Under the pieces are notes generated by a model, which saw only the letters and a list, made by a program, of their open reading frames with translations, was not told the origin of the DNA and searched no databases. The translations under genes and the position numbers were made by a program. From positions 1,240,001 to 1,304,000 of the forward strand of contig CBDDJJ010000002.1 of the NCBI GenBank assembly GCA_965229625.1: 64,000 nt of DNA, given 5' to 3'. The number at the start of each line of letters is the position of its first letter. The stretch's first letter is position 1. This document shows positions 45,649 to 53,993 of this stretch, one piece after another. The DNA is from JANQIO01 sp965229625 (GTDB taxonomy: Bacteria; Pseudomonadota; Gammaproteobacteria; Pseudomonadales; Halieaceae).

Positions 45649-46695
45649 TCAGGCAGACTCTGAACTGAAAGCGGAGGACAGCAGGCGCGCGGTGATATCG
45701 ACGATGGGAATGACCTTTTCATAGGCCATGCGGGTCGGGCCGATCACGCCCAGCACGCCCAACGCCTCGGCGCCGTCGGTGTAGGGCGCCGTGATCACGC
45801 TGAAGCCGCCCAGGCCCTCAAAGCCCGCCTCTTCGCCAATGAAAATCTGGATACCCTCGGCGCGGGTACAGCGCTCCAGCAGGTGCAGCAGGTCTTTCTT
45901 GCGCTGGAAGGCCTCGAACAGCTCCTGCAGGCGATCCAGTTCCTCTGGAGAGGCGCTGCCGATGAGCTGGGATTCCCCCGCGACGACGTAACCCTCCGCT
46001 TCCTCGTCGTCATCGTCGAATACCTTGCTGGCGAGGTCCATGGTGGCCTGCATATAGGTGTCGATGGACTGGCGGTCAGCCTCCATTTCCGCCACCACCT
46101 GGCGCTTCACCTGGTCCAGGCGAGCCCCGGCGAAGCGCTGGTTCACCAGGGTGGTCGCCAGCCGCAGCTCATCCTCGTTGTAGCGCCGCTCGGTGTGGAT
46201 GATGCGGTTTTGGACCTCGCGTTCATTGATCACCATGATCACCAGCACGCGGTTGCCGTCCAGCGGCAGAAACTCGAGCTGCCGAAGCTGGCCCGCATTC
46301 TGACGCGGCACCGTGACCAGGCCCGCCTGGGCGGTAATGCTGGAGACCAACTGGGAGGCGTTTTTTACCAACTCGCGGCCAGTAAGGTCGGGGTTGAGCT
46401 CGTCCCGCAAATCGGGCACGGCAGCCAGGTCCATGGGCCGGACCTGCAGCAGGGTGTCGACAAACAGCCGGTATCCGGCGGAGGTCGGCACACGGCCCGC
46501 AGAGGTGTGAGGGGAGGTCAGGTAGCCGCGCTCTTCGAGGTCCGACATCACGTTGCGTACCGTGGCCGCTGACACCGGCAGGCCCGCTTCCTCCAGCAGC
46601 GTCTTGGACCCCACCGGCTGCCCGTCGCGGATATGCCGCTCGATGAGGGTCTTCAGCAGGAGGCGGGCGCGTTCTGAGAGTTCCGGGGAAGCCAT
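45649..46695 (-). CDS. hrcA: Heat-inducible transcription repressor HrcA
   Basis: This is a 348-residue HrcA. Its winged-helix N-terminus (LLKTLIERHIRDGQPVGSKT, VSAATVRNVMSDLEERGYLTSPHTSAGRVPT) is characteristic of the family, followed by the GAF-like core and a C-terminal segment (GVLGVIGPTRMAYEKVIPIV). HrcA binds the CIRCE inverted repeat TTAGCACTC-N9-GAGTGCTAA. I find no CIRCE in this window, so its targets are elsewhere (groESL is the usual one). Gammaproteobacteria with both sigma-32 and HrcA control exist, and the two sigma-32-like promoters here fit that. Confidence 0.95.
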   Translation of the reverse strand: MASPELSERARLLLKTLIERHIRDGQPVGSKTLLEEAGLPVSAATVRNVMSDLEERGYLTSPHTSAGRVPTSAGYRLFVDTLLQVRPMDLAAVPDLRDELNPDLTGRELVKNASQLVSSITAQAGLVTVPRQNAGQLRQLEFLPLDGNRVLVIMVINEREVQNRIIHTERRYNEDELRLATTLVNQRFAGARLDQVKRQVVAEMEADRQSIDTYMQATMDLASKVFDDDDEEAEGYVVAGESQLIGSASPEELDRLQELFEAFQRKKDLLHLLERCTRAEGIQIFIGEEAGFEGLGGFSVITAPYTDGAEALGVLGVIGPTRMAYEKVIPIVDITARLLSSAFSSESA

Positions 46696-46786
46696 AGGGC
46701 GGATTCTATCAACGCGTTTCGGGAAAAAACCATCCCATCTGTGCAGACCAGTTCCCGACCTGAGTCAACTACGGTATAAGACTGTC

Positions 46787-48439
46787 ATGCTCGCGCACAT
46801 CCGGATCAACAATTACACCATCGTCGACGAACTCGACATGGAACTGGCCCCCGGCATGACGGTGATCACCGGCGAAACCGGGGCCGGTAAGTCCATCATG
46901 CTGGACGCCCTGGGCCTGTGCCTGGGCGATCGCGCCGACCCGGCTGCGGTTCGCGCTGGGAGTGAACGCGCGGAGGTCACCGCCACGTTCGACATCTCGG
47001 GCATTCCGGCCGCCCGGCGCTGGCTGGACGACCGGGAGCTGGCGGCGGGCGACGAATGTATCCTGCGCCGCACCATCACCCGGGAAGGCCGCTCCCGGGC
47101 CTTCATCAATGGCAATGCCTCCACCCTGCAGGATTGCAGCCAGCTGGGCGCCCTGTTGATCGACATTCACAGCCAGCACGCCCACCAGTCACTGCTGCGC
47201 AAGGATACCCAGCGCCACCTGCTGGACAGCTATGCCGGCCAGGACGCAGCGGCCCGCGAGCTGGAGCAACTTGCCTCGGACTGGCTGCGGAGGCGCCGGG
47301 AGCTGGATGAACTGACCGCAGCCCGGGACGAGCAGTCGGCGCGCTCCCAGCTACTGGCCTACCAGGTGGAAGAACTGGACACCCTGGCCCTGAAAGAGGG
47401 TGAGCTGGAGGCCCTGGAGGCCGAGCACCGGCAGCTTGCCAACGCTGAGCAGATCATGCAGTCCACGCAGCAGGCCCTGGACATGTGTGAGGCCCAGGAA
47501 TCCGGCACCCGATCAGCGCTCGGCCTGGTACAGCACGAGGCTATGACCGGCGAAGCGGTCACCAGTGTGCGCGAGATGCTGGACAGCGCCGCCATCCAGC
47601 TGCAGGAAGCCCAGTCGGAGCTGCGCCGCTACCTCGACCAGGTGGAACTCGACCCCGGGCGGCTCCAGGACGTGGAAACGCGGCTGGACACAATCCACGA
47701 TATCTCGCGCAAGCACCGGGTGCAGGCCCGCGACCTGGCCGCACTGCACGCGGACTTGCGCGAAGAGCTGGACAGCCTGACCGGCAGCGGCGCCCGCCTT
47801 GAGGAGCTCGCCGAGGAGCTGGCGGCGCTGGAAGCGCAATACCGCAAGGCGGCGGAGAAACTCAGTGCGGCGCGGCGCAAATCCGCCGACAAGCTGCGCA
47901 AGCTGGTAGAGAAGCAACTGGCGGAACTCGCTATGGAGCAGTGCCGCTTCCAGGTGGCGCTGACGCCGCGGGAAGTGGACAACCCCCACCCCCAGGGCAT
48001 GGAGGACATTGAGTTCCTGATCAGCACCAACCCGGGCCAGGAGCCGCGGCCGCTGGGCAAAATCGCCTCCGGCGGCGAGCTGTCGCGCATCAGCCTCGCC
48101 ATTCAGGTCATCTCCGCCAGCGCCAACACCGTGCCCAGCATGGTGTTTGACGAAGTCGATGTCGGCATTGGCGGCGCCGTGGCGGAAGTGGTGGGCCGGC
48201 TGCTACGGGCGCTGGCGGCGGCCAGCCAGGTGGTCTGCGTCACTCACCTGCCCCAGGTGGCAGCCCAGGGTGAACAGCATCTCAGGGTCAGCAAATCCGC
48301 CGACAAGCAAACTGCCCGCGCCGACATGGCGCGCCTGGGCGACAGCGACAAGGTGGAGGAAATCGCCCGCATGCTGGGTGGCATCGACATCACCGACAAG
48401 ACCCGGGATGCGGCGCGGGAGATGCTGTCGTCCTCATAA
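46787..48439 (+). CDS. recN: DNA repair protein RecN
   Basis: This SMC-like ATPase involved in double-strand break repair has 550 residues: Walker A GETGAGKS (29-36), long coiled-coil arms (about 160-360), signature ASGGELSRISLAI and Walker B MVFDEVDVGIGG, then the D-loop/H region VVCVTHLPQVAAQ. I set the start at ATG 46787 (MLAHIRINNYTIVDEL); the open frame extends upstream across the divergent hrcA start but lacks family similarity. No clear LexA box (CTGT-N8-ACAG) is visible in the 91-bp gap. Confidence 0.96.
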   Translation: MLAHIRINNYTIVDELDMELAPGMTVITGETGAGKSIMLDALGLCLGDRADPAAVRAGSERAEVTATFDISGIPAARRWLDDRELAAGDECILRRTITREGRSRAFINGNASTLQDCSQLGALLIDIHSQHAHQSLLRKDTQRHLLDSYAGQDAAARELEQLASDWLRRRRELDELTAARDEQSARSQLLAYQVEELDTLALKEGELEALEAEHRQLANAEQIMQSTQQALDMCEAQESGTRSALGLVQHEAMTGEAVTSVREMLDSAAIQLQEAQSELRRYLDQVELDPGRLQDVETRLDTIHDISRKHRVQARDLAALHADLREELDSLTGSGARLEELAEELAALEAQYRKAAEKLSAARRKSADKLRKLVEKQLAELAMEQCRFQVALTPREVDNPHPQGMEDIEFLISTNPGQEPRPLGKIASGGELSRISLAIQVISASANTVPSMVFDEVDVGIGGAVAEVVGRLLRALAAASQVVCVTHLPQVAAQGEQHLRVSKSADKQTARADMARLGDSDKVEEIARMLGGIDITDKTRDAAREMLSSS

Positions 48440-48850
48440 AACCGCTCTGCGCCTTAGCCAGAGTCGCTCTCGAGGGGCCAGATTGCTTACCCCCCGTTAT
48501 CCCAGCCAGGGAGGGGGCCTGTCCGAACCATGTCCCTGGACATCCTGGCAAGACTAGTAGCCTCGCCCCTGGCTGCCCCGACCGGGAAAGCAGATATCCC
48601 AGACCGCCGACGCCATGAAACGCAATGGTGAGATTCGGGCCATCCACTGTTCTCATCGTTAGCTGGCAGCATCGGTATCAAAATACAGTACCAGCGGTAT
48701 TGTAGCCCTCCACAATCCCTATAGCCCTTGAGCCAGGCCCTGCCCGGCGGTACTTCTTTACCCGCAAGGGAGCCGTTGTCCGCGGGCGGTGGCTGAAAGT
48801 ACACCGGCCACGTGAATGCGCGCGGCTCTGTCATCACGGGGTCAACATCA
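48440..48850. other. Gene-free stretch between recN and the rhombotarget lipoprotein
   Basis: These 411 bases have no supported gene. They contain a 14-bp palindrome ATGTCCCTGGACAT (48530-48543). The final part holds the promoter region of the lipoprotein gene. No RNA gene recognised. Confidence 0.4.
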
Positions 48851-49690
48851 ATGAAAATCTCCAAACTGTTTTCGGCGACACTGCTGCTCGGCCTTATCGC
48901 CTGGCTGACTGTCGGCTGCGCCCATGGCACCCGGCACCACAGCAGCAGCGTGGTGAATTATCTTTATCCGGATAACGTGGAAGTGAAGGAAACGGCTCGT
49001 CTCACGCGGCTGAGCCTGCCGGCCAGGGTGGGGGTGGCGATGGTGCCGGAGACGCAGGGCTTCAACGCTCAGTTCAGCGAGCAGGAACGGGAGCGGCTGC
49101 TGGAGTCGATCAGCGAACAGTTCCGCGAGCAGGAGTTCGTGGGCTCTATCCAGGTGATTCCCTCTGCGTACCTGGTGCCCGGGGGCAGCTTCACCAACCT
49201 GGACCAAATTCGCAGGCTCTACAACGTCGATGTGATCGCCCTGGTCTCCTTTGACCAGTCACAGTTCACAGACTCGGGCATGGCATCGCTGAGCTACTGG
49301 ACGCTAGTCGGTGCCTACCTCGTCCCCGGGGAGAAGAACGATACCCACACGCTGATGGATGCCGCCGTCTACGATATCCAGAGCCGTGCCATGCTGTTCA
49401 GGGCGCCAGGCGCCAGCCACATCAAGGGGCGCGCGACACCGGTCAACCTGTCCGAGCAGCTCCGCAATGACAGTCTGGAAGGCTTCGAGCAGGCTAGCGC
49501 GCAACTGACGGAGAATCTGGCAAAAGCGCTGGAAGAGTTCAAACTGCGGCTCAAGGAAGCGCCCGAACAGTACGAGGTGGTGCACCGGGGCGGCTACACC
49601 GGCGGCGGCAGCGTCGATGTCCTGTTCCTGGTGATGCTGTCGCTTGGCCTGGGCTACGGCATGACCCGGCCACAATGTCTCGCAGCATGA
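48851..49690 (+). CDS. Rhombotarget lipoprotein (rhombosortase substrate)
   Basis: This 279-residue lipoprotein has lipobox TVGC (Cys23) after a standard signal. The mature part (VGVAMVPETQGFNAQFSEQE, FVGSIQVIPSAYLVPGG, YNVDVIALVSFDQSQFTDSG, YLVPGEKNDTHTLMDAAVYD) matches the rhombotarget lipoprotein pattern. The C-terminus has GGYTGGGSVDVLFLVMLSLGL, a Gly-rich turn before a membrane segment, then a short basic tail, the feature recognised by rhombosortases. The enzyme gene follows directly and overlaps. Cleavage would release or re-anchor the protein at the envelope. The start at ATG 48851 is favoured by the signal peptide. Confidence 0.85.
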   Translation: MKISKLFSATLLLGLIAWLTVGCAHGTRHHSSSVVNYLYPDNVEVKETARLTRLSLPARVGVAMVPETQGFNAQFSEQERERLLESISEQFREQEFVGSIQVIPSAYLVPGGSFTNLDQIRRLYNVDVIALVSFDQSQFTDSGMASLSYWTLVGAYLVPGEKNDTHTLMDAAVYDIQSRAMLFRAPGASHIKGRATPVNLSEQLRNDSLEGFEQASAQLTENLAKALEEFKLRLKEAPEQYEVVHRGGYTGGGSVDVLFLVMLSLGLGYGMTRPQCLAA

Positions 49691-50277
49691 GGTGCCACTT
49701 CCCGGTCATCACTGCTGCCCTGCTGGTGCTGGCCACGTTGACCCAGTTGATGCCCGGATTGTCGGAGCTGCTGATTTATGACCGGCTTGAGATCCTGCAG
49801 GGTGAGCTCTGGCGCCTTATGAGCTGCCACCTTGTGCATTTGACACCGGCACATTTTGCGGGCGATGCGCTGGCGCTGGCCGTGTTGGGCACCCTGGTCG
49901 AACGCAGCGGCGCGTTTCTGCTATCGCTGCTGGTGCTATCACTGTCACTGGTGATCGGTGTTGGCCTACTGGTCCTGGAGCCAGAGATGGCGGTTTTCGG
50001 GGGCCTGTCGGGCATCACCTACGGCCTGGGCGCTTACCTGGCCCTCGGCGGGGCGTTTCGGGCCGGGGGACAGTGGGTCTTCTGGGTCGCACTACTGATA
50101 CTGCTGTTTGGGAAGATCGGCCTGGACCTGTACCAGCACGCAGCCACGCCGGGCCTGCCTCTGCAAAAGGCTTTCGTGTCGGTACCGCTCAGTCACGGGC
50201 TGGGCGTGGCCACCGCCAGCCTGGTGTTTTGGGGGATCGAGGGCAGCAGCCTGCCGCAGTTGATGCGGCGCTGTTGA
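49675..50277 (+). CDS. rrtA: Rhombosortase
   Basis: This 200-residue rhomboid-family membrane serine protease has about six transmembrane segments. The catalytic serine lies in GGLSGITYGLGAYL and the histidine in VPLSHGLGVATASLV. Members cleave GlyGly-CTERM or rhombotarget C-termini. Two starts are possible: ATG 49675, overlapping the lipoprotein stop region by 16 bases, or ATG 49687 (ATGA overlap giving MRCHFPVIT). The second fits better with coupling. Its stop falls inside a 14-bp tandem repeat. Confidence 0.87.
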   Translation: MSRSMRCHFPVITAALLVLATLTQLMPGLSELLIYDRLEILQGELWRLMSCHLVHLTPAHFAGDALALAVLGTLVERSGAFLLSLLVLSLSLVIGVGLLVLEPEMAVFGGLSGITYGLGAYLALGGAFRAGGQWVFWVALLILLFGKIGLDLYQHAATPGLPLQKAFVSVPLSHGLGVATASLVFWGIEGSSLPQLMRRC

Positions 50278-50310
50278 TGCGGCGCTGTTGATGCGGCGCT
50301 GTTGATGCGG
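50260..50310. repeat. 14-bp tandem repeat over the rhombosortase stop
   Basis: TTGATGCGGCGCTG is repeated 3.6 times (50260-50273, 50274-50287, 50288-50301, partial to 50310). The stop TGA lies in the second unit. As 14 is not a multiple of 3, a change in copy number shifts the reading frame beyond the first unit, but here the stop appears in the next unit in any event. Confidence 0.9.
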
Positions 50311-50320
50311 AAAGAAGGAA

Positions 50321-50731
50321 CTACTTCTTTTTGACGTAGAGGACCAGGGAGTGGTCTACCAGCTCATAGCCGTGTTCTTCGGCGAGCTGGTGTTGGCGCT
50401 TCTCGATGACGGGATCGACGAACTCGATCACATCGCCTGATTCCATGCACACCATGTGGTCGTGGTGTTCGCCCTTGGCGAGCTCGAATACCGAGTGGCC
50501 GGTCTCAAAATTGTGGCGAGTGACCAGGCCCGCGGTTTCGAACTGGGTGAGCACCCGGTACACCGTGGCCAGCCCCACATCCTCACCGGCGTCCAGCAGT
50601 GCCCGGTACACATCTTCCGCGCTCATGTGCTGCTCTGCCGGACTGGCGTTCTCGAGGATCTGCAGAATCTTGACGCGGGGCAAGGTAACTTTGAGCCCTG
50701 CTCTGCGCAGCTCCTGGTTTTCCGAGGACAT
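50321..50731 (-). CDS. fur: Ferric uptake regulator Fur
   Basis: This iron-dependent repressor has 136 residues. Its winged helix is AEDVYRALLDAGEDVGLATVYRVLTQFETAGLV; metal residues are in GEHHDHMVCMESGDVIEF and the His/Glu region after. The usual CxxC zinc pair is incomplete, CMES in place of CLDC, a state also met in Pseudomonas-type Fur. fur and bamE are divergent, which is the conserved gammaproteobacterial arrangement. No convincing Fur box was found in the 76-bp gap. Confidence 0.95.
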   Translation of the reverse strand: MSSENQELRRAGLKVTLPRVKILQILENASPAEQHMSAEDVYRALLDAGEDVGLATVYRVLTQFETAGLVTRHNFETGHSVFELAKGEHHDHMVCMESGDVIEFVDPVIEKRQHQLAEEHGYELVDHSLVLYVKKK

Positions 50732-50807
50732 GGGTGGAGTTCTCTGTATTCAATAAAACGGCTGATGTATCATGCCACCCCTTTTCTGGAAGTGAAAGTA
50801 CAAGCCC

Positions 50808-51242
50808 ATGCGCTCCCCCGCTTGCAGTGATACCGCAACCCGCGCCCGTGCCGCGGGGCTGGTGGTGTTACTCATCCTGCCACTGATGGCGGGCTGTGGC
50901 TCGCTGCGCTTTCCGGGCGTTTACCGGATCAACGTGGAGCAGGGCAATATCGTCACCCAGGAAATGGTTGACCAGCTCAAGCCCGGCATGACCCGCCGCC
51001 AGGTGCGCTATATCCTCGGCACCCCCCTGATTGAAGACCCCTTTCACTCGGCACGCTGGGAATACCTGTACATGCTCCGCAACGGGGATGACACGCTCCG
51101 CGAACAGCGCCTGACGGTGTACTTCGAAGGTGACAACCTGCTGCGCTACACCAGCACCCTGCCGCCCACCGAAGCCGTGGAAGATGAGGCCGAGGGAGAG
51201 GAAGAATCAACTGACGCCGTGGCCAGCGCGGCGGAAGGTTAG
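50808..51242 (+). CDS. bamE: Outer membrane protein assembly factor BamE
   Basis: This small lipoprotein of the BAM complex has 144 residues. The lipobox is MAGC (Cys28) and the core has VEQGNIVTQEMVDQLKPGMT, VRYILGTPLIEDPFHSARWEYLYMLR, diagnostic of SmpA/OmlA/BamE. An acidic tail (VEDEAEGEEESTDA) extends the normal length. It opposes fur. Confidence 0.93.
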   Translation: MRSPACSDTATRARAAGLVVLLILPLMAGCGSLRFPGVYRINVEQGNIVTQEMVDQLKPGMTRRQVRYILGTPLIEDPFHSARWEYLYMLRNGDDTLREQRLTVYFEGDNLLRYTSTLPPTEAVEDEAEGEEESTDAVASAAEG

Positions 51243-51290
51243 CGGGCCGGCGCAGGCAGCGCCGCTGCAATCCCTGACCAGGACCCTGTG

Positions 51291-51599
51291 TTATTTCTCG
51301 GCGCGCCGGGCCTTGGCTTCCGCGGCGCGGCGCTTGCGCACTTCCTTGGGATCAGCGATCAGCTCGCGGTAGATTTCCACCCGGTCGCCGGCCTTCAACA
51401 CCTGCTTGTCCTTGATAGCCTTGCCAAAGATGCCCAGCTTGGCGCCAGCCAGGTCCAGCCCCGGGAAATGCCGATCCAGGCCTGACTGCATGACCGCCTC
51501 ACGCGCCGAGGTCCCAGGTGAAACTTCCAGCATCACGATTTCCTGCTTGGCCGGTAGCGCATAGGCCACCTCGACGGGGAGTTTATCGGCTTCGGTCAT
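51291..51599 (-). CDS. rnfH: RnfH family protein
   Basis: This 102-residue ubiquitin-like beta-grasp protein, VEVAYALPAKQEIVMLEVSP and VGIFGKAIKDKQVLKAGDRV-type segment (KLGIFGKAIKDKQVLKAGDR) with EIYRELIADPKEVRKRRA, is the standard RnfH/YfjF pattern. Function is not settled; it is genetically linked to ratA. It overlaps the ratA stop by 4 bases (ATGA). Confidence 0.93.
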   Translation of the reverse strand: MTEADKLPVEVAYALPAKQEIVMLEVSPGTSAREAVMQSGLDRHFPGLDLAGAKLGIFGKAIKDKQVLKAGDRVEIYRELIADPKEVRKRRAAEAKARRAEK

Positions 51600-52036
51600 G
51601 AACTCGGCCCCAGCAGTTGCCTGGCACGCTGGTCGACCGCGTCCACCAGCGTCGGGGCAACACTTTCGAATAGCTTGCCTGCGGCAGCGCCCAGCAGCCC
51701 GCCGCGTAACTTGAACTGGAGATCCAGCGACACCTTGCAGGCCTCATCGCCGAGCGCCTGGAACTGCCAGCGACCCGCGAAGTGCTCGAACGGACCCTCT
51801 AGCAACTCCAGCTCGATCGCGTGGGGTGCCTGTGCGCGATTGCGGGTAGCGAAGCTCTGGCGCACGCCACCCCTCGCCAGGTCGAGCCGCGCCTCCACCA
51901 GGTTCCCCTCACTACGCAGGACCTCGGCCCCGACGCAGCCGTCCATGTACTCGGGATAGGCCTCGATGTCATTCACCAGGGCGAACACTTGCTCCACCGG
52001 GAAAGGCATCAGGGCGCTGCGCTCGATTCGGGTCAT
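51596..52036 (-). CDS. ratA: RatA-type START-domain protein
   Basis: This 146-residue SRPBCC/START-fold protein shows MPFPVEQVFALVNDIEAYPE and FEHFAGRWQFQALGDEACKV. RatA is described as a toxin that blocks 70S formation in E. coli; in other species relatives may bind coenzyme Q. It is coupled to rnfH. The usual smpB neighbour is separated from it by a transporter gene here. Confidence 0.9.
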   Translation of the reverse strand: MTRIERSALMPFPVEQVFALVNDIEAYPEYMDGCVGAEVLRSEGNLVEARLDLARGGVRQSFATRNRAQAPHAIELELLEGPFEHFAGRWQFQALGDEACKVSLDLQFKLRGGLLGAAAGKLFESVAPTLVDAVDQRARQLLGPSS

Positions 52037-52042
52037 TGCTCC

Positions 52043-53410
52043 TCACAGGAATTCCACCAGTGCCGTCAACATGATCACGACGATCACTGGTGGCGCAATA
52101 TAGCGTAAACAGGCCCGCCAGAAAAAAACGAAGTGTTTGCTCTCTCGATACAACTCCACCCGCAGGATGTCGCGCCGCACCCGGTAACCCACCAGCAGGG
52201 CGGTGAACAGCGCCGCCAGCGGCAGCAGCAGGCAGGTGGTCAGCACCTCCAGAAAGCGGAACAGGTTCAGCTTGCCGACCACGTAGACGTCCTGCCAGAT
52301 ATTGAATGACAGTGAGGCGCCCAGTGCGAGAATCCACACTGCACCCCCCAGCAGCAGGGCGGCGGCCGGGCGCGCGATGCGCATGCGTTCCGTCATCCAG
52401 GCCATGGCGGGCTCCGCCAGCGCCACACCGGAACCCAGCGCCACCACCGAGGTCATCAGGAAAAACAGCGCGCCCAGCCACTCCCCCTGGGGCATATTGC
52501 CGAACGCGTAGGGCAGCCCTACAAACGCAAGGCCGGGTCCCATGGTCGGTTCGAGATTGGTCGCGAACACCAACGGAAAAATCGCAATACCCGCGGCCAG
52601 CGCAATCATGACGTCGAACAGGGCCACTGCGATCACCACGCGGCCCAGTGGAATCTTGTCCGGCGCGTAGGCGCCAAAGGCCATGCCGACGCCCAGGCCA
52701 ATGCCAAGGGTATAAAACGCCTGGCCCATGGCAATCAGGATGGAGGTGGCAGTGAAGTCGTAGAGATTCACGGAAAACAGGAAGGCGCCGGCGCGCTGCA
52801 TGTTGCCGTTGGCCAGGGAAAACTCGATCAACGCACCCAGGGATACCAGCAGCACCGGTCCCACCAGCCAGAACAGGGGGCCCAGGCCCCGATAGATACC
52901 AAGCCCGGATAAAACAAACACCAGGATGATGAAGATGGTCTGCCACTGCACCAGGGTGCGCGGCCCGGACAACAGCTCGCTGAATTCGCGCCCCGCATCG
53001 GCGGCGCTGGCGTCGGCAAAGATACCGGCCTGCAGTTTTTCGATATAGGCGAGCCCCCAGCCCGCCACCACGCTCAGGTAGGCCAGCACCAGCACACTGG
53101 CGATCCCGGCCAGCCAGGCAATAATCACCCAGCCACGACTGATCTCGGAGCGGCGCGCGGTATACAGCAGCGCAGATACCGGGTTGCCGCGCCCATGGCT
53201 GCCCAACAGCACCTCGGCAATCAACACCGGCGCCGCCACCAGGAACAGGCACAGGAGGTAGGCCAGCAGGAACGGGGCACCGCCCTGCTCTCCCAGCAGG
53301 TAGGAAAATCGCCACAGGTTACCCAGGCCAATAGCCGAGGCGGTCAGGGCGAACACGAAGGTGGTGCGACTGCCCCAGACCCCAGTGGTGGAGCGCACTG
53401 CGATGCTCAT
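52043..53410 (-). CDS. Sodium-dependent transporter, NSS (SLC6) family
   Basis: This 455-residue integral membrane protein has about 11-12 helices. The N-terminal block TASAIGLGNLWRFSYLLGEQGGAPFLLAYLL is the NSS sodium/substrate signature. It imports an amino acid or amine with sodium. ATG 53408-53410 (MSIAVRSTTGVWGSR) is preferred over a TTG 36 bases upstream. It lies between ratA and smpB, which are neighbours in most gammaproteobacteria. Confidence 0.9.
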   Translation of the reverse strand: MSIAVRSTTGVWGSRTTFVFALTASAIGLGNLWRFSYLLGEQGGAPFLLAYLLCLFLVAAPVLIAEVLLGSHGRGNPVSALLYTARRSEISRGWVIIAWLAGIASVLVLAYLSVVAGWGLAYIEKLQAGIFADASAADAGREFSELLSGPRTLVQWQTIFIILVFVLSGLGIYRGLGPLFWLVGPVLLVSLGALIEFSLANGNMQRAGAFLFSVNLYDFTATSILIAMGQAFYTLGIGLGVGMAFGAYAPDKIPLGRVVIAVALFDVMIALAAGIAIFPLVFATNLEPTMGPGLAFVGLPYAFGNMPQGEWLGALFFLMTSVVALGSGVALAEPAMAWMTERMRIARPAAALLLGGAVWILALGASLSFNIWQDVYVVGKLNLFRFLEVLTTCLLLPLAALFTALLVGYRVRRDILRVELYRESKHFVFFWRACLRYIAPPVIVVIMLTALVEFL

Positions 53411-53482
53411 GGCCCGATTCTGCTGCAAAATCTGCGGCAGGGGCAATGTGACAATGCCCTAAAAATCTGCATACTGCGCGCC

Positions 53483-53965
53483 ATGAGCAAGAAGAAGCCC
53501 AAGGTGGCTGACAACACCATCGCGCTCAACAAGCGTGCCCGCTTTGATTACCACATAGACGAGACCTTCGAGGCCGGCCTGGCGTTGACGGGCTGGGAGG
53601 TAAAAAGCCTGCGCGCCGGGAAAGTGCAGATCACCGATACCTATGTACTCGTGAAGGACGGCGAGGCCTTCCTGGTGGGCGCCAACATCACGCCACTGGA
53701 TACCGTGTCCACCCATTTCGTGGCCGACCCTACCCGCACCCGCAAGTTACTGCTACACAAGAAAGAGCTGGCCAAGCTGGTGGCCGCCACCCAGCAAAAG
53801 GGCATGACCTGCGTCTGTACCGCGCTGTACTGGAAGGGCCACCTGGTGAAAGCCAAGATTGGCCTGGCGCGGGGCAAGCAGAGTCACGACAAGCGCCAGG
53901 ACCAGCGCGACCGCGACTGGGACCGCCAGAAGCAACGCGTACTGCGGGATAACGTCAAACAGTAG
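53483..53965 (+). CDS. smpB: SsrA-binding protein SmpB
   Basis: This 160-residue partner of tmRNA has the core NKRARFDYHIDETFEAGLAL, TGWEVKSLRAGKVQITDTYV and the C-terminal tail GLARGKQSHDKRQDQRDRDW typical of SmpB. It carries tmRNA to stalled ribosomes. The ssrA gene lies 7.2 kb downstream on the same strand, unusually close. The start is ATG 53483 (MSKKKPKV); the open frame continues upstream within the antisense transporter gene but is not part of SmpB. Confidence 0.97.
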   Translation: MSKKKPKVADNTIALNKRARFDYHIDETFEAGLALTGWEVKSLRAGKVQITDTYVLVKDGEAFLVGANITPLDTVSTHFVADPTRTRKLLLHKKELAKLVAATQQKGMTCVCTALYWKGHLVKAKIGLARGKQSHDKRQDQRDRDWDRQKQRVLRDNVKQ

Positions 53966-53993
53966 TGAACATCGCTAGCAGGTCGCCTGCGAC

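Noticed and set aside
45499..46786. CIRCE element for HrcA
   Set aside because: I searched the gaps around hrcA, grpE, dnaK and dnaJ for TTAGCACTC and GAGTGCTAA and found neither; sigma-32-like sites were found instead.
48530..48543. Palindrome ATGTCCCTGGACAT as an operator
   Set aside because: It is 300 bases from the next start and has no second copy; chance is sufficient explanation.
51291..52036. ratA-rnfH as a classical toxin-antitoxin pair
   Set aside because: RnfH is not an established antitoxin of RatA and the pair is near-universal in gammaproteobacteria; treated as housekeeping.
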